NCBI RefSeq assembly: GCF_000801105.2
Contig: NC_079514.1
Coordinates: 12,090,001 to 12,154,000, forward strand
Length of the DNA: 64,000 bases
Reading direction: 5' to 3'
DNA from: Raphanus sativus
Taxonomy: Eukaryota > Streptophyta > Magnoliopsida > Brassicales > Brassicaceae
Made by a program: the position numbers and the translations under genes. Below, piece by piece: positions 23,916-37,012 of this stretch. The stretch's first letter is position 1, and each line of letters starts with the position of its first letter. Under the pieces are notes generated by a model. That model saw only the letters and a list, made by a program, of their open reading frames with translations, searched no databases and had not been told where the DNA came from.

Positions 23916-26796
23916 ATGACATCTACTACTAGCGGACCGAAGATCTCAATGTTCGGTGCCAAATCTGGATTCGTAATCCCTAAAAACAAGTTATCCGGAT
24001 CACTGATCCCCATTTTACAACGCGGCGGCAAGGATAACGGAACGCTCACGAAGCTAGGGAAGAGGAAGACTAAGTGGGGACCTGATTTGACGCAAGACGT
24101 TTCAGTCAAGAAGAGCAGAGTCTCGGCTTACCAGGTTAGAGTCGAAGCTATTCATCAATGTGTGATTGATTGTGTTTGAGTATGTTGAAATTGCTGAAGA
24201 AGGAGTCTCGTGTGTTTGTTTTCTTATGAGCAGAAACGCTTGGATCAAATTACGCAGCAATTGGAATCGGGAACTCATGAAGCCGAGGCTAATAGAGAAA
24301 CCAACGGTGATGTAAGTCATCTTTTCATCACTTCTTATTGTGGTTTCGTTTATTTTGCTGTGTAAAGATGAGTGTTTGCTCTTCTTCCTGTCATCTATGA
24401 TGGATCAAGATTGCTGAACATCTGGAGTTTGAAAAACGTGAAGCAATTGGTATGTTGTAGTTTCCCTCAATTCATTCTCTCTTCATGTTTGGCATTTCCC
24501 TTGAGTGTCATGACATGCAGCTTTTTTTTTTTTTTAATTATAGGGGAGATACTTGAGTTGAATCCGAGGTTTAAGGCTCCACCTGACTATAAGCCTGTGC
24601 TGAAAGAAGCTAGATTGCCGATTGATGTAAGTTCTTACTTGACTAGCGGGTTTAAAAGCCTTTATCAAAATCTTGCATGTGTGTGTTATTGTCATGTTAA
24701 ATCTTTGTATAATTGTTGAACCTTAGTACCTCACAGTAGTCTTGTAGATTTGTTTTGGAGATGGCTCATGCAGTATTTTTGATAGAGCATTTAAAAAGCT
24801 ATTCACTTTCACTGGCCTTTATTTTATTTTTTCTTCTCACTTGCGGGTTTGATGGTATAATACTGCTTCAACCTGCATTACAATCTTTTGGATCTCTGTT
24901 TTTAGAGCCATGTAACAAATTCAGCTTTCTGGAAGCTGATATTGTATGGACTTGTTCTTTTTCAGGTCAAGGAACATTCTGATTTTAGCTTCCTAAGTCT
25001 CATATTTGGTCCCCAAGGTGATACGCAGAAACAGCTCGAAAAAGTAAGCCACCTACAAATTTCATGGCTGCTATTCGCAGCTATAGTTCCATATCTGCCT
25101 CGTGTTAACAGCCTTCTGTCTATTTCTCACATTTCTTCCTTGCTTTCTAACACAAATTGATTACTATTCAATCTGTATACGAGCTAACTAGTTTCATTTT
25201 GGGAACACTACAGGAGACTGGAGCCAAAGTACAAGTTTTTGGTACTAAAACAGGAGGAGAGAAGGTAAAATTGGAATAAACCATCTTCGAGACAACCATA
25301 TCAGACTCTCATTATTACTGCTCTGCCTCTCCATGCTTGTCCTTAAAACTTCTCAGTATTCTCATTTCAAGGTTTCTTCATATATGCAGGTTGAACTTTC
25401 TCCATCAGATGAAAATGAGATCCAGACGTCCTGGCAAGAATTATATTTTCAGATATCATCCGACACTTACGAAAAAGTAGATGCAGCTATTGCTGTAATT
25501 GAGCTGCTTATCTCATCAGTGTCTGTGAGTCGCTAGAAGTTACTATAAGCTTATTAGAAGTATGATATAGCATTTGTTATTTAACGTGTCAGACTATATC
25601 ATTCTCCCTTGTAGGGAAATACAGGAGCTGAGGCTGCTCCTCCATCTTCTAATTCCGAAGACGTTTCAACCGTTCCAGGCAACATTAACGCGACTGCTGA
25701 CCCAAACTCTGAACAGCCCACTGACAGCTCTGGCCAACCACCAGAAACCCAACTCGAAGAGCGTGGTTCCTCTTTTCCGTTGGCTTCAAATCAAGTTCCA
25801 TTTCATCCACCTCTTAATCCCTCTGCTCCAAGTCTTGGTAATCGTATCCCGGATCAAGAACTGCCAACCAATCCTCTTTTTGCACAGCAACCAATTCCAG
25901 TTCATCATAACACATCATTACGTCCTGACTTTCAAGTCCCTCGTCCACCAGATTTGTTCTCTTTTAACCGTTCCAGCACACCAAGGCCCTACTCCGTGGT
26001 TCAACCAGGTTTTTCGACTGTGCCTCCATATTCTGGCAGTCAGGTACAACCAATGGGACCACGATCTACAATGAGGCCGTCAACCCTATCAACGTTCCAA
26101 CCTGTACCTAGCAGTGGATTTAGACCCACGCTGTTGCCAGACATAATCTCAAGCAACATGTCCCAATCAGTACGGCCTCTGGCTCCGGTAGCTCATCAGC
26201 TAGGTACTGAACTACCATCAGTTCCCTTTCCCTCGAGTATCAATCTGAAACATCTAACAGAATATGCTTCTTCTGGTTCTCTGCGTCCCATGTCGGTGTC
26301 AGCACATATTGCTGGCAGGCCTGCTGGTCCTCTTCCTACTTATCCATCCACGAATACAGCTCCAAGGCCATTTCACGGGGATTTCGGTTTCCATCCACAA
26401 GCACATATATCTCCTAGACCCAACTCTCAAACAATTCATCTCCCTCCTCTGATATTTCAAGCCCCATCCGTCAGTCCAGCCTCCCAACATTTTGGGCAAA
26501 GCTTCACAAGATCACAGCAGTTTGGGAGGCAGATGGATCAACCCCTGCGCCACCTGCCTGGACCATTTCATGGTAACGTGAGATCTTCCAACTTGCAGAC
26601 CTTTGGACCTCCGTTGCCTCAGGTGATGCCTAGGAACTTCCCTGAAGCTCAGTTCCCGCAACGTTCTGCTCTTTTCCCTCCAAGACCAGTGTTTCATAGT
26701 GATAACCTGAATCCAAATGGCCAACCACAGATTCGCCACCGGTTTAACGCAGGTGTGCATCAAGTATATGATCCTTTTTCACCTAGTGACGCATGA
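23916..26796 (+). CDS. SF1/BBP-like KH-domain RNA-binding protein with P/Q-rich tail
   Basis: Eight exons (23916-24134, 24234-24311, 24410-24449, 24544-24626, 24966-25043, 25214-25264, 25390-25524, 25615-26796) give a 621-aa frame. The middle resembles the branchpoint-binding SF1 family: LNPRFKAPPDYKPVLKEARLPID, then a KH domain from about residue 141 with FGPQGDTQKQLEKETGAKVQVFG, where GPQG (155-158) replaces the usual GPRG. The C-terminal ~390 aa, encoded by one exon, are low complexity, rich in P, Q, S and F. A role in pre-mRNA or other RNA binding is inferred. It lacks the zinc knuckle and RRM of true plant SF1 in what I can see. Likely the counterpart of At3g32940. Confidence 0.85.
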
Positions 26797-27229
26797 TGAC
26801 CCATTAGTGTTTGTTTTTTTCATTACCGAGGAAAAAGAGATAATATTGGATATAATTTTCCTAACAGAAGTTCTAAAGCACTGGCTTTGTCTTTTTCCAT
26901 GTATAAATGCTCGTCTTTTGTGATTTTAATGGTAAAATTGAAGTTCGGCAGAAAAAATTCTATTGTGCTTTTGTTGTTGTGTTACTTGATGATGGCAGCT
27001 TTAGCATAGTAACATTGACGATGGCGTGAGGAAATCATTAACTATTTTCTACAATGCTCAGACACAAAACTCCTTCTGTCCATTTAATATTCTGTAGCTT
27101 CAAATGATCTTTTAATCATGACAATGATGCTTATAAACTAACAGTCTGATAGCGTCAAAAGATGGCAGAGTATGTACAGGTTTGGAAATTAGACACATAA
27201 GTAGAACACTCTCTGAGTACCAGATGGGT
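26797..27229. other. 3' UTR of the KH gene and spacer
   Basis: No gene recognised. The next minus-strand coding fragment ends at 27230. Confidence 0.5.
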
Positions 27230-27690
27230 TCAACTGTTGGGGCCTGACCTAAGAACCTTTTCCAGCTTCTCAGCCTTAAGGTAATCATTCTCAGTAAGCG
27301 GGCCGGCTGGAAAAGGTGTGATCTCAACCACCAAATGTGGCGTTGGTAACTCATCAAACAGAGCTCTCACGTTGTTGCAACATACGCTTTGACCGTGTGC
27401 ACTCTCCCTCCGTATCTGACAACCCTGCAGGTAGTATCTCAGTTTAGTTCTTTTAACCAACGCAGAGAGAGGGAGAGAGAAACAAGTGCAGATTATTATA
27501 GATGTGTTTATTGTTAAACCTTGTGAGATGTTGCATCCCTAAAGTGGTCATCATCTGAGAGAAAAGATGCAATGGCTTTGAGCAAACGGTTTCCTTCGCC
27601 TCTGGAAGGTAACCCTGTAGTTCCTTCTAAGTGTTCCCTTTGTCGTTGGGTGCCATTTGCTCACCAGCTTCCTCTTATCAGCTGCATCCT
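27230..27690 (-). pseudogene. Gene fragment, two exons recognisable, probably the At3g32930 counterpart
   Basis: Exon 27230-27424 encodes GCQIRRESAHGQSV, LFDELPTPHLVVEITPFPAG and LTENDYLKAEKLEKVL before a stop. It follows a good acceptor (CCTGCAG). Upstream, 27520 to about 27640 in another frame reads EHLEGTTGLPSRGEG and ...AIASFLSDDDHFRDATSHK and ends at a GT donor. The frame further upstream hits a stop, and I found no start codon. I do not recognise a domain. The gene-order link to At3g32930 is an inference. It may be a truncated gene, or exons may lie beyond what I can resolve. Confidence 0.4.
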
Positions 27691-28094
27691 TTTCTGAGCA
27701 TGTAAAACATAAAAAAAAAATTGGGCTCATAACTCAACGTTTGGTTTGGATGATTCATTGACTAAACCAGCTTCTCTTTTTATTGGTTTAGTCTTTTGTT
27801 TAAAAAAGACTAACAAAGCATCTATCTATCAATCTAAAAAGGTTACAAATAATATATTTCATTAGTGTAAAGTTGGATTAAAGCTCTAGACGTTTCGCTT
27901 CTAGTCAAGTCAAAAACTTGTCTCTTTGCTTTTTGTATCTAAAGTATACAACTTTTCACTGAACCAAAAAGAAAAAGTATCCGTCTCCGGAGTGTGGTGA
28001 TCTTACAATGACTGCAAACGTAGAATAAAGTATACTGAGTCTCTACATACATTATGGTAACTTTAGTAACGTTTTGGCCAAGCAGATAGCTTAG
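27691..28094. other. Spacer between the fragment and the SOUL gene
   Basis: AT-rich, with no coding signal on either strand. Confidence 0.5.
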
Positions 28095-30220
28095 TTAATC
28101 CAGGCTGAACTCTTCAAGCCATATGATAACTTCGTTCCTCTGCAAATGCAAAGGCAGATTACAAGTAAACAGCTTAGAGCCAAAAACACTGTATATATGT
28201 CACAGAAAGAGTAACATATGGTTTCCAACTAGACATCAAAGAATCACTAGAGGTTGGAATCATACCATTATGAAGTTCCATGTGCGTCCTGGATCATTGT
28301 AACGAGCAAGCATACAACCCGTCTTTGCTTTAAGACCATCTTTACTCAGACTCTTCCTCAGTTCGTTCTCTTTTGCACGGACAACATCCTCCGTTGGTTT
28401 CCCACTGAACTTCACTGCCGCAGCAAAACCTCCTTCCAGCTTCTTCAAGTTTATCTTTTCTTCATTAGGCATCGGTAAGCTATATAGGGATAAGCAGCCA
28501 AACAATCAACCTTTTTACTTACTACTCATCAGTTCCATCATATATCTGTGATATATATATATATATATATAAGCTTTACCTGCTGAGATCTTTTCCTGAT
28601 GGAATGACAATTTGAACTGATACTGCAGAGAGGTCAGCATCTGTTGCTTGGGTAAACACTGGTGTTGTCATTGGTATTTTCTCAGTCGTCGCGTTTTTCC
28701 CAAATATGTACCTTCATAAGCCACATTTGGTGATCACAAAAAAAAATGCCAGAAGAGTTTACAAACTACAAAAGAAATTGCCTCAACTCTCACCCTGCCA
28801 CGTTGTTGAAACCTGAAGAGCCAGAAAGCTTGTCACCATCTGTCTCCACTACTATGAAAGGTTCATACTTCCTCACCTGCCAAACAATTACAAATGTATT
28901 TTGAGTCCAAGCATCACATTCTCTATTTACACGTGGTGCATATTGGTACCTAAGCTCTTAAACCACAAAGAAAGAAGTTATGTAACCTCATAGTTTGCTG
29001 CCCTCTTCAGTATTTGATACTTTGGAGTTTCCAAATCAGGCGTTTTATATATCCGTAACTGCCCATTAAAAAATAAATAAGAGTAAGCTTTTAACTCACT
29101 TGCAAGAGATTACTTCATGACGTGAAATAAAATGAGAACAAGCCACCTGCTTAAACACATCAACAAGTCCTTCAAAAGAGAAGTAGTCATTGTTATTGAT
29201 AGAGTCCCACAAGTCCTGCAATATTTGAGCTGTTACTAAGCAGAAAACCACACCAACAAAATAAGATTTCACAAGACAAAAAAAAAAAAAGACATACCAG
29301 ATGACTACAAAATCTCTTAGTTTCTGGATTAACAACCATGATTGATAACCCTGTGAACACAAGCTCTGGTTTCCACGGTAAAAGTGAGAACTTCATTACC
29401 ATAGTCCATCTTGTTGTTATCTCGTATGGACCTGTCTATAAGCATATGCATCAGTCTTATCATTATAACTTATGGTAGCAAAAGCATATATTTTCTATAA
29501 CATGGTTAACCAAGTAGTTAGAGAGGTTGTTAAACAGTGATTAACTTCATTTCCTCTGTTTTATAAACAACTTTTCTGTTTCTTATATACAATCAATGAG
29601 TGGCAATAAAGTGTTCAACTTTGCATCAGAAACAGAGCAAAGTTGGAACTGTCTATAGCACATGCATCAGTATAGCATTTATAACTTATGGTAGCAAAAG
29701 CATATAGTTTGTATTAACAACTCTGTTTATTAACAACTCCTCTGTTTCTAATTATACCAAACAACCCAAAGTGTTCAACTTTGCATCAGAAACAGAGTAA
29801 AGTTGAGAACTTTGAGCAAAAGACCTGTTTAGCCCAGTGAAGTTGAAAATCGGGAGTGAACAGATTCTTCAAGAGAGAGATGTTGAAGAGATATCCAGCT
29901 ATAGTGTCGTGCTTGGTGATGGGGTCTCTGAACTTCACGCGCTCGTCGTAAGCCTTCGGATCGATCCCTTGGTCGTCGAAAAGGTGAGGAAGATCCTCGT
30001 ATAGGAACCCGACGAGCTGTTCCATGTCCACCGTCGATGTCGGAGTCGTTTCGTTGCCCACTTGAAGGCTCATACTCGGCCGCAGCCGAGACGTTAAGCT
30101 GCGCCGCCGCCGCGGGATAGCGAGGTAATGAGTGGTGGCTACATGCCGCAGGCGATCACTTTCGACGGCGGTGATGGTTGGCCGGTGAAAAAGGCCGGAG
30201 AGCTGAGCAGCTGTGGCCAT
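28095..30220 (-). CDS. HBP5: DUF2358 + SOUL haem-binding protein, plastid type
   Basis: Eight exons (29825-30220, 29298-29435, 29147-29215, 28987-29058, 28794-28876, 28580-28711, 28266-28479, 28095-28139) give 382 aa. An R/S-rich leader of about 50 aa looks like a transit peptide. The DUF2358 part follows (VGFLYEDLPHLFDDQGID...YDERVKFRDPITKHDT), then a SOUL domain (YQILKRAANYEVRKYEPFIVVET, GFNNVAGYIFGKN, KIPMTTPVFTQ, IVIPSGKDLSSLPMP, LARYNDPGRTWNFIMRNEV). SOUL proteins bind tetrapyrroles. The closest locus I recall is At5g20140, outside the surrounding chromosome-3 gene set, so this may be a transposed copy. Confidence 0.88.
28552..28571. repeat. (TA)n microsatellite in SOUL-gene intron
   Basis: Short TA run between exons 6 and 7. 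Confidence 0.85.
29432..29815. repeat. Tandem duplication in SOUL-gene intron 1
   Basis: Unit one (about 29432-29650) and unit two (about 29651-29815) both read GTCTATA-GCA-ATGCATCAG, then ATAACTTATGGTAGCAAAAG and finally GTGTTCAACTTTGCATCAG. The second unit is shorter. The copies abut the exon 2 acceptor, so the duplication may include splicing signals. Confidence 0.75.
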
Positions 30221-30592
30221 AGATTTTTTTTGATAGAAGTTTGGGTCTCTGTGTTCTCTTTTTAGTACTGGTGCTTGTTGGCTATAGCTACGCCTATCGT
30301 TTTGCTTTATGTTTTGTTTACAATACGACGTCGTTTAATGAACTCTTGATTAAAATTGTTTTTTAGAATTTAAAATCAAAATATTTAATGTAAAAATATT
30401 AATGAACTCTTGATTAAAATTGTTTTTTTTTTGTTATATATTTGGAGGATGTACAGTGATTATTTATATAAGTTATTGGATTTTATCACACATTTAGTAT
30501 TTAATGTTATATTAAACACTACAGCATAACTTTATTTAGTCGATATTTTTTTTATTCGGTCCGGTTCTTGACCTTATTCTGAAGAAAGTTCC
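30221..30592. other. Spacer with a ~30-bp direct repeat
   Basis: 30335-30364 and 30399-30429 are near-identical copies (TTAATGAACTCTTGATTAAA then ATTGTTTTTT) about 64 bp apart. No gene. It separates the SOUL promoter from the ABCB8 3' end. Confidence 0.6.
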
Positions 30593-33500
30593 TCAAGATT
30601 TGAGATCATGAGCATGAAGGAGTCTTGAGAACTGGCCTCCCATGTTCTTCAAGCGGTCGTAGCTCCCTGTCTCCACTACGGTTCCATCTGCTATTACCGC
30701 AATGCGGTCCAATTTCTTCAGGGTGTTGAGGCGATGAGCCACAACTACAGTTGTCATCTTCCGGCTAGCCATGATCTGAGCTAGAGCTTCCTGAACAGCC
30801 TGCTCTGAGTCAGAGTCTAAGGAACTCGTAACCTCGTCAAGTAGAAGTATCACAGGATTTCTAAGAAAGGCTCTAGCGATAGCTAGCCTCTGCTTTTGAC
30901 CACCTGATAGCTGCACTCCTCTTTCTCCACACTCAGTTTCATATCCCTTCTCCATTGCCCTTTATCGCAAGAAAATACAAAAACAAAAAAGATCACTAAC
31001 AATAGGACTGAAGATGAGTTTATATCAAGTCTTTCAACAACTACGTTCCCTTATTCATTTTGGACATGAAGTTCTTTAATTTTGGGGTTATAAACAATTT
31101 ATTTTTTAAAAAAATTAACAATATTTTTTGGGATCTATGTTTATGCATATAAACTCTTAAAAATTGTGGGGACATAAGCCAATCACTTGTTTATGTTCAG
31201 AACTGATTCTGGTTTTGGATATATATGCTTCAGGAAAAACCCTAACCCTAAACTAATAACCAACAAGAAATGTGGATGTAATTACTTGTCGACTCATTTC
31301 CATGACATGTGTTTTAGTACTAAAAGTAAGAGTATACTTACGAGATGAAATCATGAGCATTGGCGGCTTTAGCAGCCTCCATAACCTCATCCTCGGCCGC
31401 TTCAGGCCGTCCAAGCAAAATATTCTCGCGGATACTTCCGGAATAAACCACTGGCTCTTGGCTCACTAGTGCAGTATGTTTTCTATACCATTTTATATCT
31501 ATTTCTCTCAAATCTACGCCGTCTATTTTCACACATCCCTTTTCCACGTCATAGAAGCGTTGGATCAAAGCAATCACTGTTGATTTTCCGCACCCTGATG
31601 TACCGACCAATCCAATGCTAGTCCCAAACTTGATGTCTAAGGAAAACTGTTGGAGCACTGGTATACTAGGCCGGTTTGGATAAGAGAAATCAACCTTCTT
31701 TACCTCTATTCTCCCGGTTATTTCTTCAATCTTTGCTCCATGGTTTGTATTGTCCTTCACGTATCCATGAAAAATAAACATTAGTTTATTGCACTATATA
31801 AACTAACAACATAAACTTGTTAGTCTATCATATATCTTGTACAATAAACTAATGTTGTTAGTTTATTGCATTATATAAAAAGTAAACATTAGTTTTCAAT
31901 TTTAATTAGCGGATTTGAACAATATTATGTTGTTAGTTTATCATATCTTGTACACATATAAAATAAATAAAAAGAAAACTGTATAACGTCTAAGAAATAA
32001 CGAAATGTTAATGGGTTGTTAGTATCTTACTTGAGCTGAAGGACGGTCAAGGATTTTGAAGACCGAAGATATGGCGGCTGAGCCCTTGGCAAGATCAGAA
32101 GTCATGCTTCCTGCTTCCGCAATAACCTTACCGGTGCTAACCAAAACAAAGAACGTCTTGAACACATCCCCAGCAGAGATCTCTCCCTTTTGAACCAGCA
32201 CTCCTCCATACCAAAAGTCCAACGCCCATGTCATGAAGGTCAGACACTGCGCCGAACCCATCCCAAACCCTGCGAGCCATGCTGCCTTCTCACCCTTTCT
32301 TCTCGCCTCATCTTGAGCCTTATCAAATATTTCTATAATCTTTTTCGTCGACCCTAAGGATGTAACAATCTTGTGATTGTAAACAGCTTCTGATGCAATC
32401 TGCGAGCTACGGTTTTGCGCATAGGCGTAGTTACGTGAAATGCTGGTGAGTAAAACTTTCTTTGTGTAGAAGCAAAGGACAGAGAGAGGCTGGACAGCTA
32501 TCATGACCAGCGCGAGTTTCCATGCAACTAGTAGACCGATGACCATGGCTATTAGGACACCTGAAATGGTCTGGACGAGCAAGGAGATTCTGTCTGATAC
32601 TATGGACTTCACAGTGGATGCTTCGTTACTAAGCCTTGAACAAAGCTCACCGCTAGAGTTCTCTTCCACATCAAACCAGGCTGGTTCGAAGGTGAAAATC
32701 TTTTCAAGCATTCTCAAACGAAGTGTTTGCATTAGCCTTTCACCCATCTTGGCAAAGCTGTAATGCTGAATGAGATTAAGGGTCATGGAGATAAAGGTGA
32801 GGGAGATAAAGATTAAGGAGTAAATCCGAATCCTGTCCTGCATTTGCTGTGAGCTTTTGGCGAAAAAAGCAGAGATCATACCGCCTATGTTTAAGGCGTA
32901 AATCGGTTGGATTGCACCAAATGTTGCAGCTGATATGCAACCGAGGAGAGATGACTTCCACTCGGGGGAGACCAATGGAAGAAGTCGAGTGAAAGAAGTA
33001 GAAGGGAGGTTATCGTCAGGTTCTTCTGCCTGAATGCTCTCAAAGGGGATGGGAGAAGCAATGAGATCAGGTGTAGACCTTATGCTTAGCCTGTTGAAAC
33101 TGTTCTTGGCAGACCAGTATTGTCTTCCCTCAGGAGTTTTGACCCCTTCTTGAAGATCTTGTCGATGTTCATGGCTGCTAAATTGTCTTTGGATGTTTAT
33201 GAGTTTTGCATAATGGTTGTCCTTGGTCATCAAATCTTCATGAGAACCCATTTCTTTAACCGAACCATTTTCTAACACAGCAATGAGATCCGCTCCTCTT
33301 ACTGTTGAAAGCTTATGGGCCACCACCTGTTTTCACCATAGATGCATTTTATTACAAAAGAAAATGCATATGTAGACCATAACATGTAGTCTATAGAAAG
33401 TTGTTGTAATGTTGTTACTGTATCACCTTGTATTCAAATCTACATATTGCATGCTGTTGAGAAAAAAAACATATATTATTGATTCCCAAAATGAACTAAA

Positions 33501-36500
33501 TCTAGATGCATTAGTAAAATGCCACATCCATTAGGCCAGAAGAGAGTAAATGTTTATAAGTTATCCATTCTCACAATCAATATAGAAACTCTAAAACGAA
33601 TATTTGATGCAATAGAGTTCACATTCTATTTTTTCTAAGTTTTATTCGTTCACAACACATAAAGACTTTCAGAGTGGTTTTACGTACCAGCGTGGTTCGT
33701 CCCGTGGCCACTTGATCAAGTGAAACTTGAATCAATGTTTCAGATTCTGCATCTAGTGCACTTGTTGCTTCATCCAAAAGTAAAATCACTGGATTTCTAA
33801 TAATGGCACGTGCAATTGCAATCCGTTGCTTTTGACCTCCAGATAAAAGTGCTCCACGATCACCTATCTGTTTTCATGTCAATTGTTATAATAACATACA
33901 TAAGTTTATAATCAAGAACTGAAGCAAACACACACACCTGTGTCTCATAACCATCTGGGAGTTGTGTAATAAAGTCATCCGCATTTGCAGCCTTCGCAGC
34001 TGAGATTACTTCATCCATCGATGCATTATCTTTCCCAAACATAATATTTTCCTTGATGGAGGTCCCAAACAAAGCATGGTCTTGACTCACAACACCAATT
34101 TGTTCTCTCATCCATTTTAACTGAAGAGTCTTTATGTCAAACCCATCGATCCTCACAAACCCTTCTGTTGGATCATAGAACCGTTGCAGCAATGCGATAA
34201 CTGTCGACTTACCACTTCCACTAGCTCCCATCAGAGCTACGGTTCTTCCAGCATCTGCTCTCAGAGTGAAGTCCCTGAGAATAATAGATTTTGGACGAGA
34301 AGGATATGTAAAGGTTACATGCTCAAACTCTACTCTACCCTCGATCTTTGCATTTGGTATGAACCCTTTAGTCGTATCTTCACCATCTATCTCTGGAACC
34401 CTATCAATCCTTGAACATATTCTAGCTGCCGCAACTGAAGCCTCAGAGAAATATTTGATCTCAGTGAGTGCCGTCCCTAGAGAACTGCATCATTGTTTGA
34501 CATATTTCAATGATAATTATTTAAAACAGAAAGATAAAGGTTGACCTCGGCCAGATCCCCATGGTTATAAAAAAAAAAACAGAAAGATAAAAGTCAAATC
34601 TGAAATTTAAGAGATTATAAATGCATTTGTAAGCTAATCTTAATAATTTTCTTTAGGATTTGGGGACTATGCAACTCATGTAAAATATTTTAAACTTGAA
34701 TGCAAATGTTTCGTCCCGCTGTATCCAAATTCGGTCTAACTCTCATGCCAATATGAGAAATATGCAAATATTCACTTACTTACAGGCCACTCAAGATGAA
34801 AGAGATCCCGGCCGCGTAAATGCGTCCACCGGTTTCTTGTTTGTGCATCACCAATCTGCTTCCGTACCACGCAAGAAAAGCCCATATGGTGAAAGAGATC
34901 CCTGTGCTTCCCACGGCTAAACCTTTGGCCAGACCTTGCTTTAGCCCAAGCTTCTTGTGTCTTTCCAAGATATCTGAGTAGCTCTTGATGATTTGAGTCT
35001 CAGCCGTGAAGGAAAGAATGGTCTTGATGGAGCTTAGAGCCTGTTCCACGATCGAATTTGCTTTGGCATATTCCTTGTATGATTTCTTAGATAAATAAAC
35101 AAGGTATTTGCCATAGATCAATCCTGGGATTAGAAGAAGAAGAAGTGATGGGAGCGCTACTAGGGTTAATCTCCATGAGAAGTAAGCCGCAAACACGAGG
35201 CCTGTAATGAAAACTGAGGTGTGCATCAAGAATATGGGCACCTGAGATTATAACAGCAGAATTATAATTTTCTTCAACATGAAATATATAATATTTAGAA
35301 ATAAGAAAGAAAATGTTTTTAAAGAAATTTAAATAATAGACACAGGTCACTACATTTAGTATACACTTTGTATGATGTGTGACAGTATTGACGATGTCAG
35401 CATTTATTTTTAAGTTAGGTCAAGTAAATTTGCCGGTTGGGTTAAAAATTGCAAGTTGTGTAACCAAGAAAAAGCAAGCAAGTTTCTAGGCTTTTGCAAT
35501 CTTGATAAGCAAAAAATTGAAAAAGACATGAATATAATAAAATAAAGATAAGATAAAATAAAATGAAATGAAAAAGCTTTTATTTTTTATTATATATCTC
35601 TTAGTGGAATTACCTTTACTAAAAATTGATATACTATTTATATAGACATATAAATTAATAGACTTAAACATTCTCAACGTAAATTGTAGTTTGTATATTT
35701 TTACTAACCCTTCCTAAATGTTGGCCAGTGGCGTTTAATCTCCGAAAGCTTTTTTTTAAACACAATTTCGGAAAGCTTAAAAATGGTTCCTAAATGCCTA
35801 CTTTCCTAAACGTAATTGTGTGGTATATTTAATTAATTATACTGAATGAGTGGTCTATACTTACACGAAGCTTGTTTCAAAAAAAGAAAAAACTTACACA
35901 AAGCTAATCAACCATCTAAGAATGGGTTTTCAATTAGTTTTGCAGTATTTTAGGATGTTTGTATTTTATGTTTTAAATCTTAAACGTAATTTTTTTAATC
36001 TTCTATACTTGTAGCACAACGCTGCTTAACCATCTAAGAAATACTTTGTCAGAATTTGATACCTTTTCACTAAGAAGTTGTTGGATGAGAGAAGTATCAG
36101 TGGAAATGGTGTGAATAATTTCAGAAACGGAAGCATCTTCTGTTTCAAAGAAAGAAACTTCTTGTCGGAGAACAGCTTTAAGATATGTTCGACGAATCTT
36201 CTCCACTTGTCTCTCGCTTGTTTTGCTCCAACAATACCCCTCTGCACCAAAGAACACATTTTAACATATTTTCTTTGAAAACTTATTTGTAGAACAATTA
36301 AGAAACCATTTTGATAGTACCCATAAATGCCACTCCTAGGATAGCCAGTCCCAAGTATACGAAGTATAAGCTGCACTGTTCACACAAACTCATTATTGTC
36401 GTGGTCGAATGTTTTAGGAAATTTTCTCACAAGATTACATGGTATTTTTCTTTAACACGAAAACGCTAAACTAGAATGTAATAATATGTTGGATCATTGT

Positions 36501-37012
36501 GTCATCGAATTGAACTGCAAATCACTTCAGGCATAAGTAAATTTACTTATAAACAAGATTAAAGATCCATAAAAACGATTGAAAGAATTCATTTTTCATA
36601 TTAGCTATATTTTCATTTTAAAGATTTTTTCATAGAATAAAACATAAGAAATGTTGATCTTATAACAAAACCGATCCGATACCATCTGTTTTTTTTGGTC
36701 CGCATGTTACAAACCAAATCAGGTTTGCAAATCAGTCTTTTCTTGGATTTTATTATGAACTAAAAGATGACTAACCTTCTGAACCTCGTCCTTGAAAGTA
36801 GTGGAATGAGGGTTGTGTTGGCCGTAGCCCAAGCTATTCATAATTTTGCTTGCGAACACTAACGCCACGTTTGTGGACATGCCATCTCCAATGGCTCCCA
36901 CCGTACCAAGTACCATTAGAATTATATCTATCCAATCTGCGAACCGAAATATTACATGCATGTTACAACTCGATTTAGATGATACTGACTCGGTTTTCTC
37001 TCGAGAAGCCAT
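30593..37012 (-). CDS. ABCB8: ABC transporter B family (MDR/P-glycoprotein), full length
   Basis: Nine exons (36776-37012, 36321-36375, 36063-36241, 34784-35241, 33938-34484, 33688-33867, 32031-33326, 31342-31754, 30593-30959) give a closed 1,243-aa TMD-NBD-TMD-NBD protein. NBD1: Walker [10 protein letters not shown] at 396-404, signature [14 protein letters not shown], Walker [16 protein letters not shown]2: Walker [10 protein letters not shown] at 1035-1043, signature [14 protein letters not shown], Walker [13 protein letters not shown]. Each NBD also has a Q-loop and an H-loop ([19 protein letters not shown]). It lies in the plasma membrane by family knowledge; the substrate is unknown. 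Another in-frame ATG at 37048 would add 12 aa. It matches the At3g30875 protein, annotated as putative in Arabidopsis. Confidence 0.92.
34523..34591. repeat. Mini-insertion with 16-bp flanking repeat (ABCB8 intron)
   Basis: AAAACAGAAAGATAAA at 34523-34538 and 34576-34591 flanks a 37-bp insert (34539-34575) that opens GGTTGACCTCGGCC and ends in GGTTATAAAAAAA. The longest insert of this class. Confidence 0.85.
35741..35778. repeat. Mini-insertion with 11-bp flanking repeat, one mismatch
   Basis: TCCGAAAGCTT (35741) and TCGGAAAGCTT (35768) flank a 16-bp T/A-rich insert in an ABCB8 intron. Confidence 0.5.
35859..35905. repeat. Mini-insertion with 14-bp flanking repeat, one mismatch
   Basis: ACTTACACGAAGCT (35859) and ACTTACACAAAGCT (35892) flank TGTTTCAAAAAAAGAAAAA in an ABCB8 intron. 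The GTTTCAAAAA tail is the same as the one at 10163. Confidence 0.75.
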
